Positions 8,935 through 18,029 of a stretch of 64,000 nt of DNA are shown here, piece after piece. The number at the start of each line of letters is the position of its first letter. The first letter of the stretch is position 1. This DNA is from Enterococcus_D sp050529585 (lineage in GTDB: Bacteria; Bacillota; Bacilli; Lactobacillales; Enterococcaceae). The translations under genes were made by a program, and so were the position numbers. Where the stretch lies: positions 1,488,001 to 1,552,000 of the forward strand of contig NZ_CP172882.1 in the NCBI RefSeq assembly GCF_050529585.1, written 5' to 3'. Below the pieces are notes generated by a model. The model was not told the origin of the DNA, did not search any database, and worked only from the letters and a program-made list of their open reading frames with translations.

Positions 8935-9792
8935 ATGATTTTACAAGAAAACTATCGATTAAATAATGGACTGCTGATACCGAAAGTTGGTTTTGGCACA
9001 TGGATGATCGATGATATAGCTGTGGTCCAAGCAGTGAAGGATGCCCTAGAAATCGGTTATCGTCATATTGATACTGCACAAGCTTATGGGAACGAGCGCG
9101 GGGTTGGTGAAGCAATCCGAACTTCGGGTATTGATCGTTCTGATATCTTTGTGACGAGTAAAGTTGCTGCAGAGCATAAATCATATGAAGCCGCTGCCCA
9201 ATCCATTGATACATCCTTATCAACACTCGGGTTGGATACAATTGACTTAATGATCATTCATGCACCTCAACCATGGAATGAGTTTAGAGAAGCCAATTAT
9301 GATCTAGAAAATCGAGAAGTGTGGCGTGCATTAGAAGATGCCGTTCGAGATGGGAAAGTCCGTGCCATTGGGCTATCCAACTTTAATCAACAAGATGTTG
9401 AAAATATTTTGACACATGCCACGATCAAACCGGCGGTGAACCAGATCTTGGCCCATGTTGCCAATACCCCTTTTGACTTAATCGATTTTTGTCAACATAA
9501 TGATATTTTAGTTGAAGCGTATTCGCCAGTTGGCCATGGCGAATTAATGAAAAACACTGCGTTACAACATTTGGCGCAGACTTATCAAGTGTCAGTTCCC
9601 CAACTGGCCATCCGTTATTGCTTGGCATTGGGCTTATTGCCGCTGCCAAAATCAGCGAACAAAGAACATATCAAAACAAATGCTGCCCTTGATTTTACGT
9701 TGACAGATGATGATATAGCCTATTTAAAGGCCTTTCAAGTAATAGATAATTATGGGGAATCAAGTGGATTTCCTGTTTATCAAAAAAGATAG
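8935..9792 (+). CDS. Aldo/keto reductase
   Basis: A 285-residue NADPH-dependent reductase of the AKR family. The signature YRHIDTAQAYGNERG contains the catalytic Asp and Tyr, VTSKVAAEH supplies the Lys and LMIIHAP the His. The nucleotide-binding end has LPLPKSANKEHI. It would reduce aldehydes, ketones or keto acids. ATG 8935 is used; an overlapping ATG at 8931 opens only a 12-residue frame. AAGGAG lies 9 bases upstream. It is the last gene of the run, followed by a strong terminator. Confidence 0.92.
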   Translation: MILQENYRLNNGLLIPKVGFGTWMIDDIAVVQAVKDALEIGYRHIDTAQAYGNERGVGEAIRTSGIDRSDIFVTSKVAAEHKSYEAAAQSIDTSLSTLGLDTIDLMIIHAPQPWNEFREANYDLENREVWRALEDAVRDGKVRAIGLSNFNQQDVENILTHATIKPAVNQILAHVANTPFDLIDFCQHNDILVEAYSPVGHGELMKNTALQHLAQTYQVSVPQLAIRYCLALGLLPLPKSANKEHIKTNAALDFTLTDDDIAYLKAFQVIDNYGESSGFPVYQKR

Positions 9793-9833
9793 AGGCCTGC
9801 AGAGAAGAGAATGAATCAATTAACTATTCTAAT

Positions 9834-9872
9834 AAAAAGACCAAGAATGAGAGACATTCTTGGTCTTTTTTT
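9834..9872 (+). terminator. Rho-independent terminator after the aldo/keto reductase
   Basis: AAAAAGACCAAGAATG pairs perfectly with CATTCTTGGTCTTTTT around a 5-base loop and runs into a T tract. Confidence 0.95.
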
Positions 9873-9939
9873 TCTTTGGACCTAGAGGTAATTTTATCTA
9901 TAATCAGACTTTTTTACTCATAATATATATTCAATATGA

Positions 9940-9977
9940 ATGAAAACGAAAATTTTTTCCTTGTGTAAGGAAAAAAT
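9940..9977 (+). promoter_or_regulatory. Cre-like site and perfect inverted repeat before the Mga-type gene
   Basis: ATGAAAACGAAAATT (9940-9954) matches the CcpA cre consensus at all but one fixed position. It overlaps a perfect 11-base inverted repeat, ATTTTTTCCTT (9952-9962) and AAGGAAAAAAT (9967-9977), with a 4-base loop. The pair lies 66 bases before the regulator gene and may be an operator. No T tract suits a terminator. Confidence 0.4.
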
Positions 9978-10042
9978 AGTGGCTAGATTAATAGGCGATT
10001 TTTGATTATAGTGAGTGTAACACACAGTAAAGGAGAAAGTCT

Positions 10043-11539
10043 TTGGAGAAGATTCTTGAAAATCTGCTCACAAGTGAGCATAGAAAACGAAGTCTTCTTA
10101 TCTTAGAGTATTTGGAAAGAACGAATAGAACCTTGCAGTTTCTTGCAAAAAGTCTTGGTGTGACGAGAAGAACAATCTCGAACGATGTGAAAGATCTTAA
10201 AGAAGAGTTTTCAGACTGTATTCACATCAACACATCCCATCTGGGCGTTGAAATGGATGTATTTGACTACAATCGTTTTTTTAAGAGGAAAAAGAAACTG
10301 ATTCAAAATGAAGACTTAATCAAAATTTCTACAGCGATCTTATTAGGAGAATGTAAGTCGATAGTCGAGTGGAGTTCTGCATTAAACTATTGCGTAAAAA
10401 CAATTTCCAGAAAACTCAAGCAATTGGGTCAGGTAACTGTTAATTATGGATTTAGTGTCACGAGTTTTAAAGTTGATTTTGTCGGTGATGAATCGAATAT
10501 TCGTAAATTCTTTTATGATCTATTTGTTCAATCTGATTATTTGATAATCGAAAAATTGAGCACGTATGAAGCTGAAATAGAACGTATGGCTGAAGAGATT
10601 GATTCAATGGTCGGCAATATTTCCAAAAAAACAATTCGTCAAATTATTGCCTTAGCAGTGATTCGCTTTGGAAAGGGTCCGCTTTTTAGAGAATCAACGC
10701 TAAAGAATTACTTCGCTGTTGATCAACTTGCTATGTATGTTTATCAAGAACTGAAACAATTGCCGGAAATATCGAAATATTCTAACCAAGAGATTTTTGA
10801 GGAATGTTGTTTTATTGCCAGTATCATCTATCTGCACGAAAAAACAGCGCTGCTTATGGATTCAAGCAAAGAATTGATAGACTACTTAGATGCCTCTCTG
10901 GTAGTTGAGGTGGTCCTTACTGAAGTGAAAGACGTTTTGAAGCAGAACATATTAGTCTCAGAAGATTCATTGCGTGAGCTAATCAATATGTTTTTGTTTC
11001 AACAAAAAATAAAGATAGACTTAGGCAATGTTTATTCTAAGAAGGATTATGAATCTTTGGAAGTCATTCAGGCACTAAATAAACAACTTTTTGATCAACT
11101 CGAAGGCAGATTTAGGAATAATCATCAAATCCAAACATATTTCCTCCATAGTCGCTGTCCGTCTCTTTTGGCGTCGGATGTATTGCTTTTCTTATTCACC
11201 AATAAAGCATGCCAAGTGTTGAGAAAATTAGTGATTGTTCTCAAAAAAAATTCTATGATCGATGTGGTGATGAAGGAAGTCTTTGCTGATCATCTTGGGG
11301 AAAGAGTATTGATTTTGTATCAAGATCAATTGGAAGGATTAAACGAACCGATTGATACCGATATTTTGGTTTCAAATGTCTACCCGTTTGAACATGATCT
11401 TAATCCAACAACACGCTTGTTTTTTTTACCAGAAAAAAATGATTTAGTCGAAGTAGTCGTCTTTATTTCTAAAATACTCTTAACTGACTTTGTGTCTGAC
11501 GACTTATTGGGCCTTGCTTCAACATTGACACCAGCATAA
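10043..11539 (+). CDS. Mga-type transcriptional regulator of WxL cluster 1
   Basis: A 498-residue regulator of the Mga/AtxA-like group. Residues 15-60 form a helix-turn-helix (LAKSLGVTRRTISNDVKDL), a second winged helix follows (around NYCVKTISRKLKQLG), and the middle resembles PRD-like helical domains. The start is TTG 10043, seven bases after AAGGAGA; no ATG fits. It lies directly upstream of a WxL surface cluster in the same direction and presumably activates it. Homologues at 18192 and 35547 sit next to a second WxL cluster and a pilus operon. Confidence 0.82.
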   Translation: MEKILENLLTSEHRKRSLLILEYLERTNRTLQFLAKSLGVTRRTISNDVKDLKEEFSDCIHINTSHLGVEMDVFDYNRFFKRKKKLIQNEDLIKISTAILLGECKSIVEWSSALNYCVKTISRKLKQLGQVTVNYGFSVTSFKVDFVGDESNIRKFFYDLFVQSDYLIIEKLSTYEAEIERMAEEIDSMVGNISKKTIRQIIALAVIRFGKGPLFRESTLKNYFAVDQLAMYVYQELKQLPEISKYSNQEIFEECCFIASIIYLHEKTALLMDSSKELIDYLDASLVVEVVLTEVKDVLKQNILVSEDSLRELINMFLFQQKIKIDLGNVYSKKDYESLEVIQALNKQLFDQLEGRFRNNHQIQTYFLHSRCPSLLASDVLLFLFTNKACQVLRKLVIVLKKNSMIDVVMKEVFADHLGERVLILYQDQLEGLNEPIDTDILVSNVYPFEHDLNPTTRLFFLPEKNDLVEVVVFISKILLTDFVSDDLLGLASTLTPA

Positions 11540-11639
11540 GCCCTCATCACTGTACAGTGAAAGACATGGGCTGTTATCTGCCAAATACTGTGTGGGAAGA
11601 CGATCTATATATGAAGACTTAGAAAGTAGGTGGAAACGG

Positions 11640-12017
11640 ATCAAGCAGAAAATATGCAAATACTTTTTTCTCGTATCCTTCTTCGGACTGCTTCTGTCTT
11701 GTATGACTGTTCAGGCGGATTCTGTAAAGACCCAAAGCGGTATCTTGTTTACACAAGACCGTGAAAAAGTTGGCGCTCCTTCACCTGTTTTACCAGAATT
11801 AACGGTTGTTCCGGAACAAGAGAAGCCGCAAATAAACCAACGTATGCCTAAACTGACACAACGGCCTAGCACCAAGACCTATCTAGGGTGGCTGCTGATC
11901 ATTGTTGTCTTATGCATACACATAAAAAAAACTTTATCAAAGAAATGGGGAAACAATCAACATGAAGAAGAAACAATTGTCAGTACTACTCCTTACAGCA
12001 GTCATACTGGGCAGTAA
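11640..12017 (+). CDS. Small secreted, membrane-anchored WxL-cluster protein with an ATC start position
   Basis: The frame encodes about 125 residues: a signal peptide (KYFFLVSFFGLLLSC to VQA), a Pro-rich linker, a degenerate LPxTG-like MPKLTQ, a hydrophobic segment (LGWLLIIVVLCI) and a basic tail. It resembles the small LPxTG proteins found in WxL (csc-type) clusters. The codon placed for initiation is ATC at 11640, preceded by AGGTGG; the same AGGTGGAAACG precedes the ATG of the large WxL gene at 22264. The only upstream canonical in-frame start, GTG 11592, lacks a ribosome binding site. Its end overlaps the next gene by 56 bases. It may be poorly translated or inactive. Confidence 0.55.
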   Translation: MKQKICKYFFLVSFFGLLLSCMTVQADSVKTQSGILFTQDREKVGAPSPVLPELTVVPEQEKPQINQRMPKLTQRPSTKTYLGWLLIIVVLCIHIKKTLSKKWGNNQHEEETIVSTTPYSSHTGQ

Positions 12018-12666
12018 TTTAACTAGCGTCCCTGCTTATGCCGACATCGAAAGTAATATAGGAACGATTGAATTTGGTCTAGCAGAGGATAATACTGATG
12101 TAACGGATCCTGATGGTGAGAACAATATTGATATTCCAACGAAACCTGGTGAATTTGTTATTGCTTATGCACCAAATTTTTATTTTGGTGAAAATGAGAT
12201 TAGCGCTCTCACAACACAGTATCCAGCCGATGCTGATGAATTTGCGGAAATAGAAGATGGTGTCTTAACTGGCCAAACCATCAAACGAGCACACCATGCA
12301 CAAGTGCGTGATTTGAGAGGCAGTGGCAGTGGATGGACGTTATCATTGGCCATGTCCAGTGATGGCTTTACAAATGCGAATGACCACAAAATTTTGGGCA
12401 CGAAACTCTTATTGAATGCCCCTATCAGTAATGTTAACGCTGCTGCAGTAACCTTAAATCCAGGTGAATCAGTATCTGCTATGTCTGCCCTTCCTGGGAC
12501 AGGCGAAGGATTGAGTACTGTGATGTGGGGCACAACAGATGCACTCGAAAACGGGAAAAATCCAAGTATTTTATTAGAAATTCCTGGGAATTCAGGCATT
12601 CAAGCGGAAACTGAATATACAGCAACACTTACATGGACATTAGCGGCAACGCCGGCAAATCCTTAG
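11962..12666 (+). CDS. WxL-domain surface protein
   Basis: A 234-residue secreted protein. A signal peptide ends at PAYA before DIESN. The C-terminal two thirds form a WxL domain, which attaches non-covalently to peptidoglycan. The first WxL motif is in GSGWTLSLAMS and the second, at the C-terminus, is TWTLAATPANP. An acidic linker rich in Asp and Pro follows the signal peptide. It overlaps the upstream small gene and is followed by a hairpin and then the DUF916 gene, the usual partner. Function on the surface is not known beyond wall association. Confidence 0.92.
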   Translation: MKKKQLSVLLLTAVILGSNLTSVPAYADIESNIGTIEFGLAEDNTDVTDPDGENNIDIPTKPGEFVIAYAPNFYFGENEISALTTQYPADADEFAEIEDGVLTGQTIKRAHHAQVRDLRGSGSGWTLSLAMSSDGFTNANDHKILGTKLLLNAPISNVNAAAVTLNPGESVSAMSALPGTGEGLSTVMWGTTDALENGKNPSILLEIPGNSGIQAETEYTATLTWTLAATPANP

Positions 12667-12730
12667 TCAGTTTGTGAATGGGGCGGGTGACTTGCCTATA
12701 ACATACGTTGTTTATTCAATAAAGAAAAAA

Positions 12731-12760
12731 GGGTGCTGGTGAAAACCAACACCTTTTTTT
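12731..12760 (+). terminator. Hairpin with T tract between WxL and DUF916 genes
   Basis: GGTGCTGGT and ACCAACACC form a stem with one mismatch and a small A-rich loop, followed by seven T residues. It may be a partial terminator that lowers expression of the downstream genes relative to the WxL gene. Confidence 0.7.
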
Positions 12761-12774
12761 AAGGAGTAGATGCA

Positions 12775-13806
12775 ATGATAAGACTTAAATATCCTAGACA
12801 ATGGTTGGTACTGCTTTTGGGCTTTTTTTGGTGGATCAATTTGCCATTGTCTGTCAATAGTGCGGAATTACGATTTCAAGTAGCACCTCAATTTTCCGAT
12901 AGTCAGGTGGCAGGTGCTGATAGTTTTTTTGATATAAATGCGGCGCCTAAAACGCAAGAAGATTTAGCTTTGGTGATCACAAATCCTTCCGATACGTCAG
13001 TGATCATTGACATCTCTGTACATACTGCATTTACCAATGTCAATGGTGTGGTAGAGTACGCTATGGATGCAGAAATCGCTGATCCGACCCTCACTTATTT
13101 CATGGAAGATTTGGTACGTTCCCCTGAAGCAATCACTCTAGCTGCCGGAGAACAACGGACAGTAGTATTGCCTTTAACTATGCCATCTGAAGCATTTGAT
13201 GGTTATTTAGCCGGAGGGATTCGGATCCAAGAAATCATGGAAGACGAATCAACCAACGACAATGCGTTAACGATTCGGAATGAATTTGCCTATGTTCTGG
13301 GAATCCTTCTAAGCAATGAACGAGAGTCAATGATAGAACCAGATCTGGACCTTCTGAAAGTTTTTGCAGATCAATTAAATTATCGCAATGTGTTTAGTGC
13401 AACATTGCAAAATTATACGCCGGTATATATCAATCAGTTGGCAGTTACAGCTGAGATTCGCGCTGAAGGACAAACAGATGTCTTATACGAAAATCACGTG
13501 GAAGGGATGCAAATGGCACCTAATTCTCACTTTGATTTTCCGATTCCATTAGAAGGGGATCGCTTCCGCAGCGGAGACTATGTTTTGACGCTACATGCTC
13601 AATCAAAAGAGTATGAGTGGTCTTTTGATAAATCTTTTACTATTGAAACAGATGAAGCGCGTCAATTCAATCGGACGGATGTGAACATCAATGAACAGAT
13701 AAATTGGTGGGCAGTCTTAGCAATTGCTTCACTTGCTGTCACACTTATTCTAACGGTTAGCATTCTTTGGAAGAGAAAGGAACGTGATGATGAAAAGAAA
13801 AATTAA
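12775..13806 (+). CDS. DUF916/DUF3324 WxL-interacting membrane protein
   Basis: A 343-residue protein with a signal peptide (ending near VNSA), a DUF916 beta domain (about 30-160), a DUF3324 domain (about 165-295) and a C-terminal transmembrane helix (WWAVLAIASLAVTLILTV) with a charged tail. Proteins of this family are thought to bind both WxL proteins and peptidoglycan. AAGGAG lies 9 bases before ATG. The next gene starts inside its last codons, so translation is probably coupled. The equivalent gene in the second cluster is at 21080, with the same layout including MAPNSHFDFPIPLEGD versus MAPNSNYAYPILLDGD. Confidence 0.92.
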   Translation: MIRLKYPRQWLVLLLGFFWWINLPLSVNSAELRFQVAPQFSDSQVAGADSFFDINAAPKTQEDLALVITNPSDTSVIIDISVHTAFTNVNGVVEYAMDAEIADPTLTYFMEDLVRSPEAITLAAGEQRTVVLPLTMPSEAFDGYLAGGIRIQEIMEDESTNDNALTIRNEFAYVLGILLSNERESMIEPDLDLLKVFADQLNYRNVFSATLQNYTPVYINQLAVTAEIRAEGQTDVLYENHVEGMQMAPNSHFDFPIPLEGDRFRSGDYVLTLHAQSKEYEWSFDKSFTIETDEARQFNRTDVNINEQINWWAVLAIASLAVTLILTVSILWKRKERDDEKKN

Positions 13807-16138
13807 GATCAGAATCGTAAGTCTCTGTCTTACCCTCTTGTTGATAGCCCCCTTTACTTTGGTTCAAGCGCAGCAAATCATAAGTGAATCAACTATTCCA
13901 GTTACTTCCGATTTGTTACAAGAGGCAGACATACCTTCTCCTATGATACACGAATCAACGATTGGATTAGAAATGCCTACTGAATTACTTGATAATAGAG
14001 GGGATGAAGATGGTTTTGATGAGATGCCAGCATATTTAACAGAGGATCTGTCTCAAAGTGAAAATCAAGATACAGCTTCTTTTGTAGAACCTGAACTTGA
14101 TTTTCAGCCGGATGAAGCAGAACTTGATCTTCCATTTGCAGCGCCAGAAGAGATTGCACAAAATAGTGGGATGGAACGTGTGCAAACCAGTGCTGGTAGT
14201 TTTGTTGAATTGAAGGCTATCATTGACAATGCCATTGAACCCACGACAATCCAAGTGACGGCAGGCTTTGATTTTACGGAAGAGATTGTTATTGATGGAG
14301 GGAAAGAGATTACGATTCAACCGGACAACCCGAATAGCGAATACGAATTTGGACAAACATCGACTTCACTGTTGGCACGGCACTTCACTATACTTGAAGA
14401 GAGTTCATTGACCCTGGATAAAGGTATTGTACTGGTTGGGGATATCACAGGGGAAGGGCGATCTAGTGCTGTTATTGGTGGCGTACAATTGGGACGTGTC
14501 AATACTCCCTCAAGAGGAAGCTCGTTCATTATGAATGGTGCAACCATCAGAAATGTTGTTGCTCGAAGCTCAACTGATACTGGAGCAATCAATGTCAGAG
14601 ATGGATATTTTCTCATGAATAATGGCACTTTAATAGACAATGAATCAAGGATACAAAGTGGCGGTGCGATCTATACGAGTGGCGCGGGCTATGTCCGCAT
14701 ACGTAATGGTTCTTTCTTTAATAATCGTGCGCTTGGAACAACAGGTGGTAGTGGTGGTGCGATATTTAGTTTGGGCGGTGCAACGATTGATGTGGAAGGT
14801 GGTACTTTCCAAGGCAATCATGCTGACGTCTATGGCGGTGCAGTAGGATATGCTTCCTTGTTGCCAGAGTCGAGAACTGAGATTTCGGGTGCAATATTTA
14901 CGAATAATACTGCCGGCACTTATGGCGGTGCGGTCGGAGTACGTAATTTTCGACCAACAAGTATGGCCCTAACAGATTCAGTTGTGTTTAGCGGAAATCG
15001 TTTAACGGGTGCTGGATTTTTGACACCACCACTAAATGTTGAACAAGCTTATCCAAATCTTGCAAGCCGTAGTAGTTCAGTCCCTGAAGTCAGCCACCCG
15101 CTAAACAATTTTGATGTTGGATTTCTCACATCCACGCCTCCCGTCAGCCAATTAACAGTCATGACTGATCCGCCAAATTTCGAAAATATTGCCATTCAAG
15201 GACAAAATATACAATCGGGGCGTGCTTTTCAAGGTGTTCCAATCAGTCTCAGCGTTACTGAGGTCCAAGGCTATACTTTTGTTGGGTGGTCTGGCGGAGA
15301 GTTTATAGATGCCAGCCAATTGTCCACGGACTTGATAATGGGCAATACCAATACTACGGTCACCGCCCATTATAGACAAAATGCGTTGTTACGTGTATTT
15401 TTCCGAAACCAAGCTGGAGAGGATATTGAGACGCCCCTCACCATTACTGGTTTTGTGGGTGATCCATTCACGACAGAACCAATAACTAAAGAAGGCTGGG
15501 TTCTTTTAGGTATCCCGGATAACGCAAATGGTATTTTCGATGTAGAAAATGAGGTGATCTATACCTATGTTCCTGACAACGTGGTCCCTTTAGATCCCCT
15601 TGATCCTGAGGTTGAGTTTTTCCCTGATGGACATCAACAAATGGCGAAGACCGAGTTAGTCACGATTGATTTTCTCTCTCAATTTGCGTTTGGAAAACAA
15701 GCCTACTCTTTGTTTGATACGACTTTTTATGCTCAATTGCAAGGAGGTACAGATGCCGCGGGCCAACCTGATGCTCAGCGCCCCAACTATATTCAAATTT
15801 CCGATCGTCGTTTACCTCAAGATCAAGGAGGATGGCGTTTAACTGTTCGACAAGCAAGCAATTTTCGTCATACCACGGTTGATCACGAACTGACAGGAGC
15901 ACAATTGAGCTTGCAAAACGGAACTATCATTGCACCGGGAAATGCGACGCCTCCTGGAATGTTTCGTTCGACAGTAAATATAAACCAGGCTGCAACCACT
16001 CTCATCACGGCAGATGCTGGTGAAGGACAAGGAACATGGCTTTATCGTATTGGTGACAACACGACAGGAGCTGAAAGTGTTCATCTGGATCTTGGTCAAA
16101 AGATTCCTAGAGAAGGCGTTTATACAGCCACATTTTAA
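13787..16138 (+). CDS. Large beta-helix WxL surface protein, stopped just before its last WxL motif
   Basis: About 783 residues. After the signal peptide comes an acidic region, then a parallel beta-helix (about 130-430) with repeats of the GGAI/GGAV type (GGAIYT, GGAIFS, GGAVGY, GGAVGV) and FxxN turns. A beta repeat with YTFVGWSGG, a MucBP-like repeat and a C-terminal WxL domain with GGWRLTV follow. The reading frame ends in TAA at 16136, but in the same frame the next codons read W-Q-L-Q-S-V-P-A-N then stop at 16166. The second WxL tripeptide is therefore cut off by a nonsense codon. The start is one of GTG 13784, ATG 13787 or ATG 13790. It overlaps the DUF916 gene by 20 bases. Confidence 0.85.
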   Translation: MMKRKIKIRIVSLCLTLLLIAPFTLVQAQQIISESTIPVTSDLLQEADIPSPMIHESTIGLEMPTELLDNRGDEDGFDEMPAYLTEDLSQSENQDTASFVEPELDFQPDEAELDLPFAAPEEIAQNSGMERVQTSAGSFVELKAIIDNAIEPTTIQVTAGFDFTEEIVIDGGKEITIQPDNPNSEYEFGQTSTSLLARHFTILEESSLTLDKGIVLVGDITGEGRSSAVIGGVQLGRVNTPSRGSSFIMNGATIRNVVARSSTDTGAINVRDGYFLMNNGTLIDNESRIQSGGAIYTSGAGYVRIRNGSFFNNRALGTTGGSGGAIFSLGGATIDVEGGTFQGNHADVYGGAVGYASLLPESRTEISGAIFTNNTAGTYGGAVGVRNFRPTSMALTDSVVFSGNRLTGAGFLTPPLNVEQAYPNLASRSSSVPEVSHPLNNFDVGFLTSTPPVSQLTVMTDPPNFENIAIQGQNIQSGRAFQGVPISLSVTEVQGYTFVGWSGGEFIDASQLSTDLIMGNTNTTVTAHYRQNALLRVFFRNQAGEDIETPLTITGFVGDPFTTEPITKEGWVLLGIPDNANGIFDVENEVIYTYVPDNVVPLDPLDPEVEFFPDGHQQMAKTELVTIDFLSQFAFGKQAYSLFDTTFYAQLQGGTDAAGQPDAQRPNYIQISDRRLPQDQGGWRLTVRQASNFRHTTVDHELTGAQLSLQNGTIIAPGNATPPGMFRSTVNINQAATTLITADAGEGQGTWLYRIGDNTTGAESVHLDLGQKIPREGVYTATF

Positions 16139-16319
16139 TGGCAGTTACAATCAGTTCCAGCAAATTAATCATTCGATTGTTTCGACACCATTTATTGGAA
16201 ACCGACATTTCTGGAAAGCATCATATGTAAATGAGTTTATCTTGCAGATCATTTATTTGCTAAAATAGTTGACTTCAACCTACCTTGAAGACGTATTGTT
16301 GAGATAGGAGGGGATTGTG

Positions 16320-16847
16320 ATGGCTATTGGGTTATGGATGATTTGTGGTTTGATTTATTTGTCCGCTTGTGCTGGCAACCAAAAAGAGGTTCAAATGAGT
16401 AGAGAGGATTTATGGACTACCGAAACATCAGTAACAGCACAAAGTGATGCGTCTTTTTCGCTCGCGGATCTACCAATCAATAGCAATTCATCTGAGATGT
16501 TTAAAGTAGAAATAAATGGTGCGATCTTTAACGCTTCATTTGTGGATAATCCCACAGCAAACGCTTTTCGTCGAATACTACCTGTATCATTGCTGATGAC
16601 TGAGCTAAATGGAAATGAAAAGTATGGCACTTTGACTGATGTGATTCCTAATGATCATAGACCTGTCGATTCAATCAAAAACGGAGATATTATGTTGTTT
16701 GGAGACAATACGCTCGTTCTGTTTTATAAAAGTTTTCAGACAGGGTATCACTACACAAAGATAGGTTCAATCGATGATCCATCAAGGTTAGCAGAAATTG
16801 CGGGCCATGAACAAGTACTGATCAGATTTTCCTTATTAGATGACTAA
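16320..16847 (+). CDS. Cyclophilin-like domain lipoprotein
   Basis: A 175-residue lipoprotein. The lipobox is LSAC (Cys17), so it would be anchored outside the membrane. After a Ser/Thr-rich linker, residues 60-175 match the cyclophilin-like fold family: VEINGAIFNASFVDNPTANAF, a central LPVSLLMTEL, then NGDIMLFGDNTLVLFYKSF. Proteins of this kind lack proven prolyl isomerase activity and often sit near redox genes. ATG 16320 is preferred over GTG 16317 because of the spacing to GGAGGGG. It lies 180 bases after the WxL gene and ends at a bidirectional terminator. Whether it belongs to the WxL cluster is uncertain. Confidence 0.8.
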   Translation: MAIGLWMICGLIYLSACAGNQKEVQMSREDLWTTETSVTAQSDASFSLADLPINSNSSEMFKVEINGAIFNASFVDNPTANAFRRILPVSLLMTELNGNEKYGTLTDVIPNDHRPVDSIKNGDIMLFGDNTLVLFYKSFQTGYHYTKIGSIDDPSRLAEIAGHEQVLIRFSLLDD

Positions 16848-16874
16848 ATCGTATAGTCATTCACCTAGCAGCAT

Positions 16875-16915
16875 AAAACCGCAGTGCATCAGCTTCTTGG
16901 ATGCATTGCGGTTTT
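16875..16915. terminator. Bidirectional terminator between the lipoprotein and alcohol dehydrogenase genes
   Basis: AAAACCGCAGTGCATC pairs with GATGCATTGCGGTTTT around a 9-base loop. T or A runs flank both sides, so it can end transcription from both converging genes. Confidence 0.85.
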
Positions 16916-16938
16916 ATTGATTCAACGTGTTGAAAGAA

Positions 16939-17997
16939 CTACTGGTTTTCAGATGAACTTAAGACAACCATTGATTTAATGGTTTTTCGCTCTTGCATAT
17001 CCGCATAGGCTTGATTGATATCATCAAACGGATAGGTTTGTGTAAAGACACGTCCGGGATCGATTGCTGCATCTAGTACAGCTTTTAGTAAGAATTGTTT
17101 ATCATAAGTCGTGACTGAAGCCGAGCCGCCGGCAATCGAAATATTTTGTGCAAATGTCGATCCGATCGCCCGATTCTGATAATGAGGCACACCTACATAC
17201 CCGATACGGCCACCATTATGCAGCACGCCCAAGGCTTGATCAAAGGCAGCTTCAGTTCCAACGCATTCAAGCGCTGCATCCGCACCACCACCAAGAATTT
17301 CCCGGACTTTGGCAATGCCTTCTTCGCCACGTTCTGCTACGATGGCAGTAGCCCCCGACTGAAGGGCCATTTCTTGTCGGTCTTTATGACGGCTCATCAG
17401 AACAATTTGTGAGGCACCACGCATTTTAGCAGCAATCACTGCACATTGACCCACAGCGCCATCTCCGATAACCACCACTTTATCTCCTTTTTCGACATGG
17501 GCACAACGCGCTGCGTGATAGCCTGTCGGCATCACATCAGCCAAGGTCAACAGCGATTTGATCATGCCTTCAGTGTAATCAGAGGGGTGCCCAGGGATTT
17601 TGATTAATGCCCAATTGCCAAAATGGAAGCGCACATATTCCGATTGAAAGCCATTTGACCAATTGGTTGATCCTTGATGACGGTCACAAGTACCATCAAA
17701 GCCTGCGCGACACGCATCACATTCACCACAACCATGAGTAAAGGGCACAATCACAAAATCACCAGGTTTGACACTTGTAATGGCCGAACCAATTTCTTCA
17801 ACAATTCCCAGCGCTTCATGGCCATCGTTGACAGAATGCGGGGCCTTATTGTCTCCATGAGCATAAGACCATAAATCTGAGCCACAGACACAGGTCCGTA
17901 CAATTTTGATGATCACATCATCCTCTTTTTGCAACTGAGGTTTTTCGACTTCTTGAACAGTTACTAATCCCGCTTTTTCAAAAATTGCAGATCGCAT
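16939..17997 (-). CDS. Zinc-dependent alcohol dehydrogenase
   Basis: A 352-residue medium-chain dehydrogenase. Catalytic zinc ligands are in VCGSDLW and GHEALG, the structural zinc site is CGECDACRAGFDGTC, and the NAD(P) site is VVIGDGAVGQ. The substrate is unknown; the form resembles the formaldehyde/aldehyde detoxifying relatives often placed under MerR control. The start at 17997 was chosen because AAGG lies about 6 bases upstream; an ATG two codons earlier is too close to it. The promoter (18030-18060) has a MerR-type operator. The gene lies downstream of the minus-strand Mga-type gene but has its own promoter. Confidence 0.93.
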   Translation of the reverse strand: MRSAIFEKAGLVTVQEVEKPQLQKEDDVIIKIVRTCVCGSDLWSYAHGDNKAPHSVNDGHEALGIVEEIGSAITSVKPGDFVIVPFTHGCGECDACRAGFDGTCDRHQGSTNWSNGFQSEYVRFHFGNWALIKIPGHPSDYTEGMIKSLLTLADVMPTGYHAARCAHVEKGDKVVVIGDGAVGQCAVIAAKMRGASQIVLMSRHKDRQEMALQSGATAIVAERGEEGIAKVREILGGGADAALECVGTEAAFDQALGVLHNGGRIGYVGVPHYQNRAIGSTFAQNISIAGGSASVTTYDKQFLLKAVLDAAIDPGRVFTQTYPFDDINQAYADMQERKTIKSMVVLSSSENQ

Positions 17998-18029
17998 AAA
18001 CATCCTTCTTTCGTATATAAGATAGTTTA

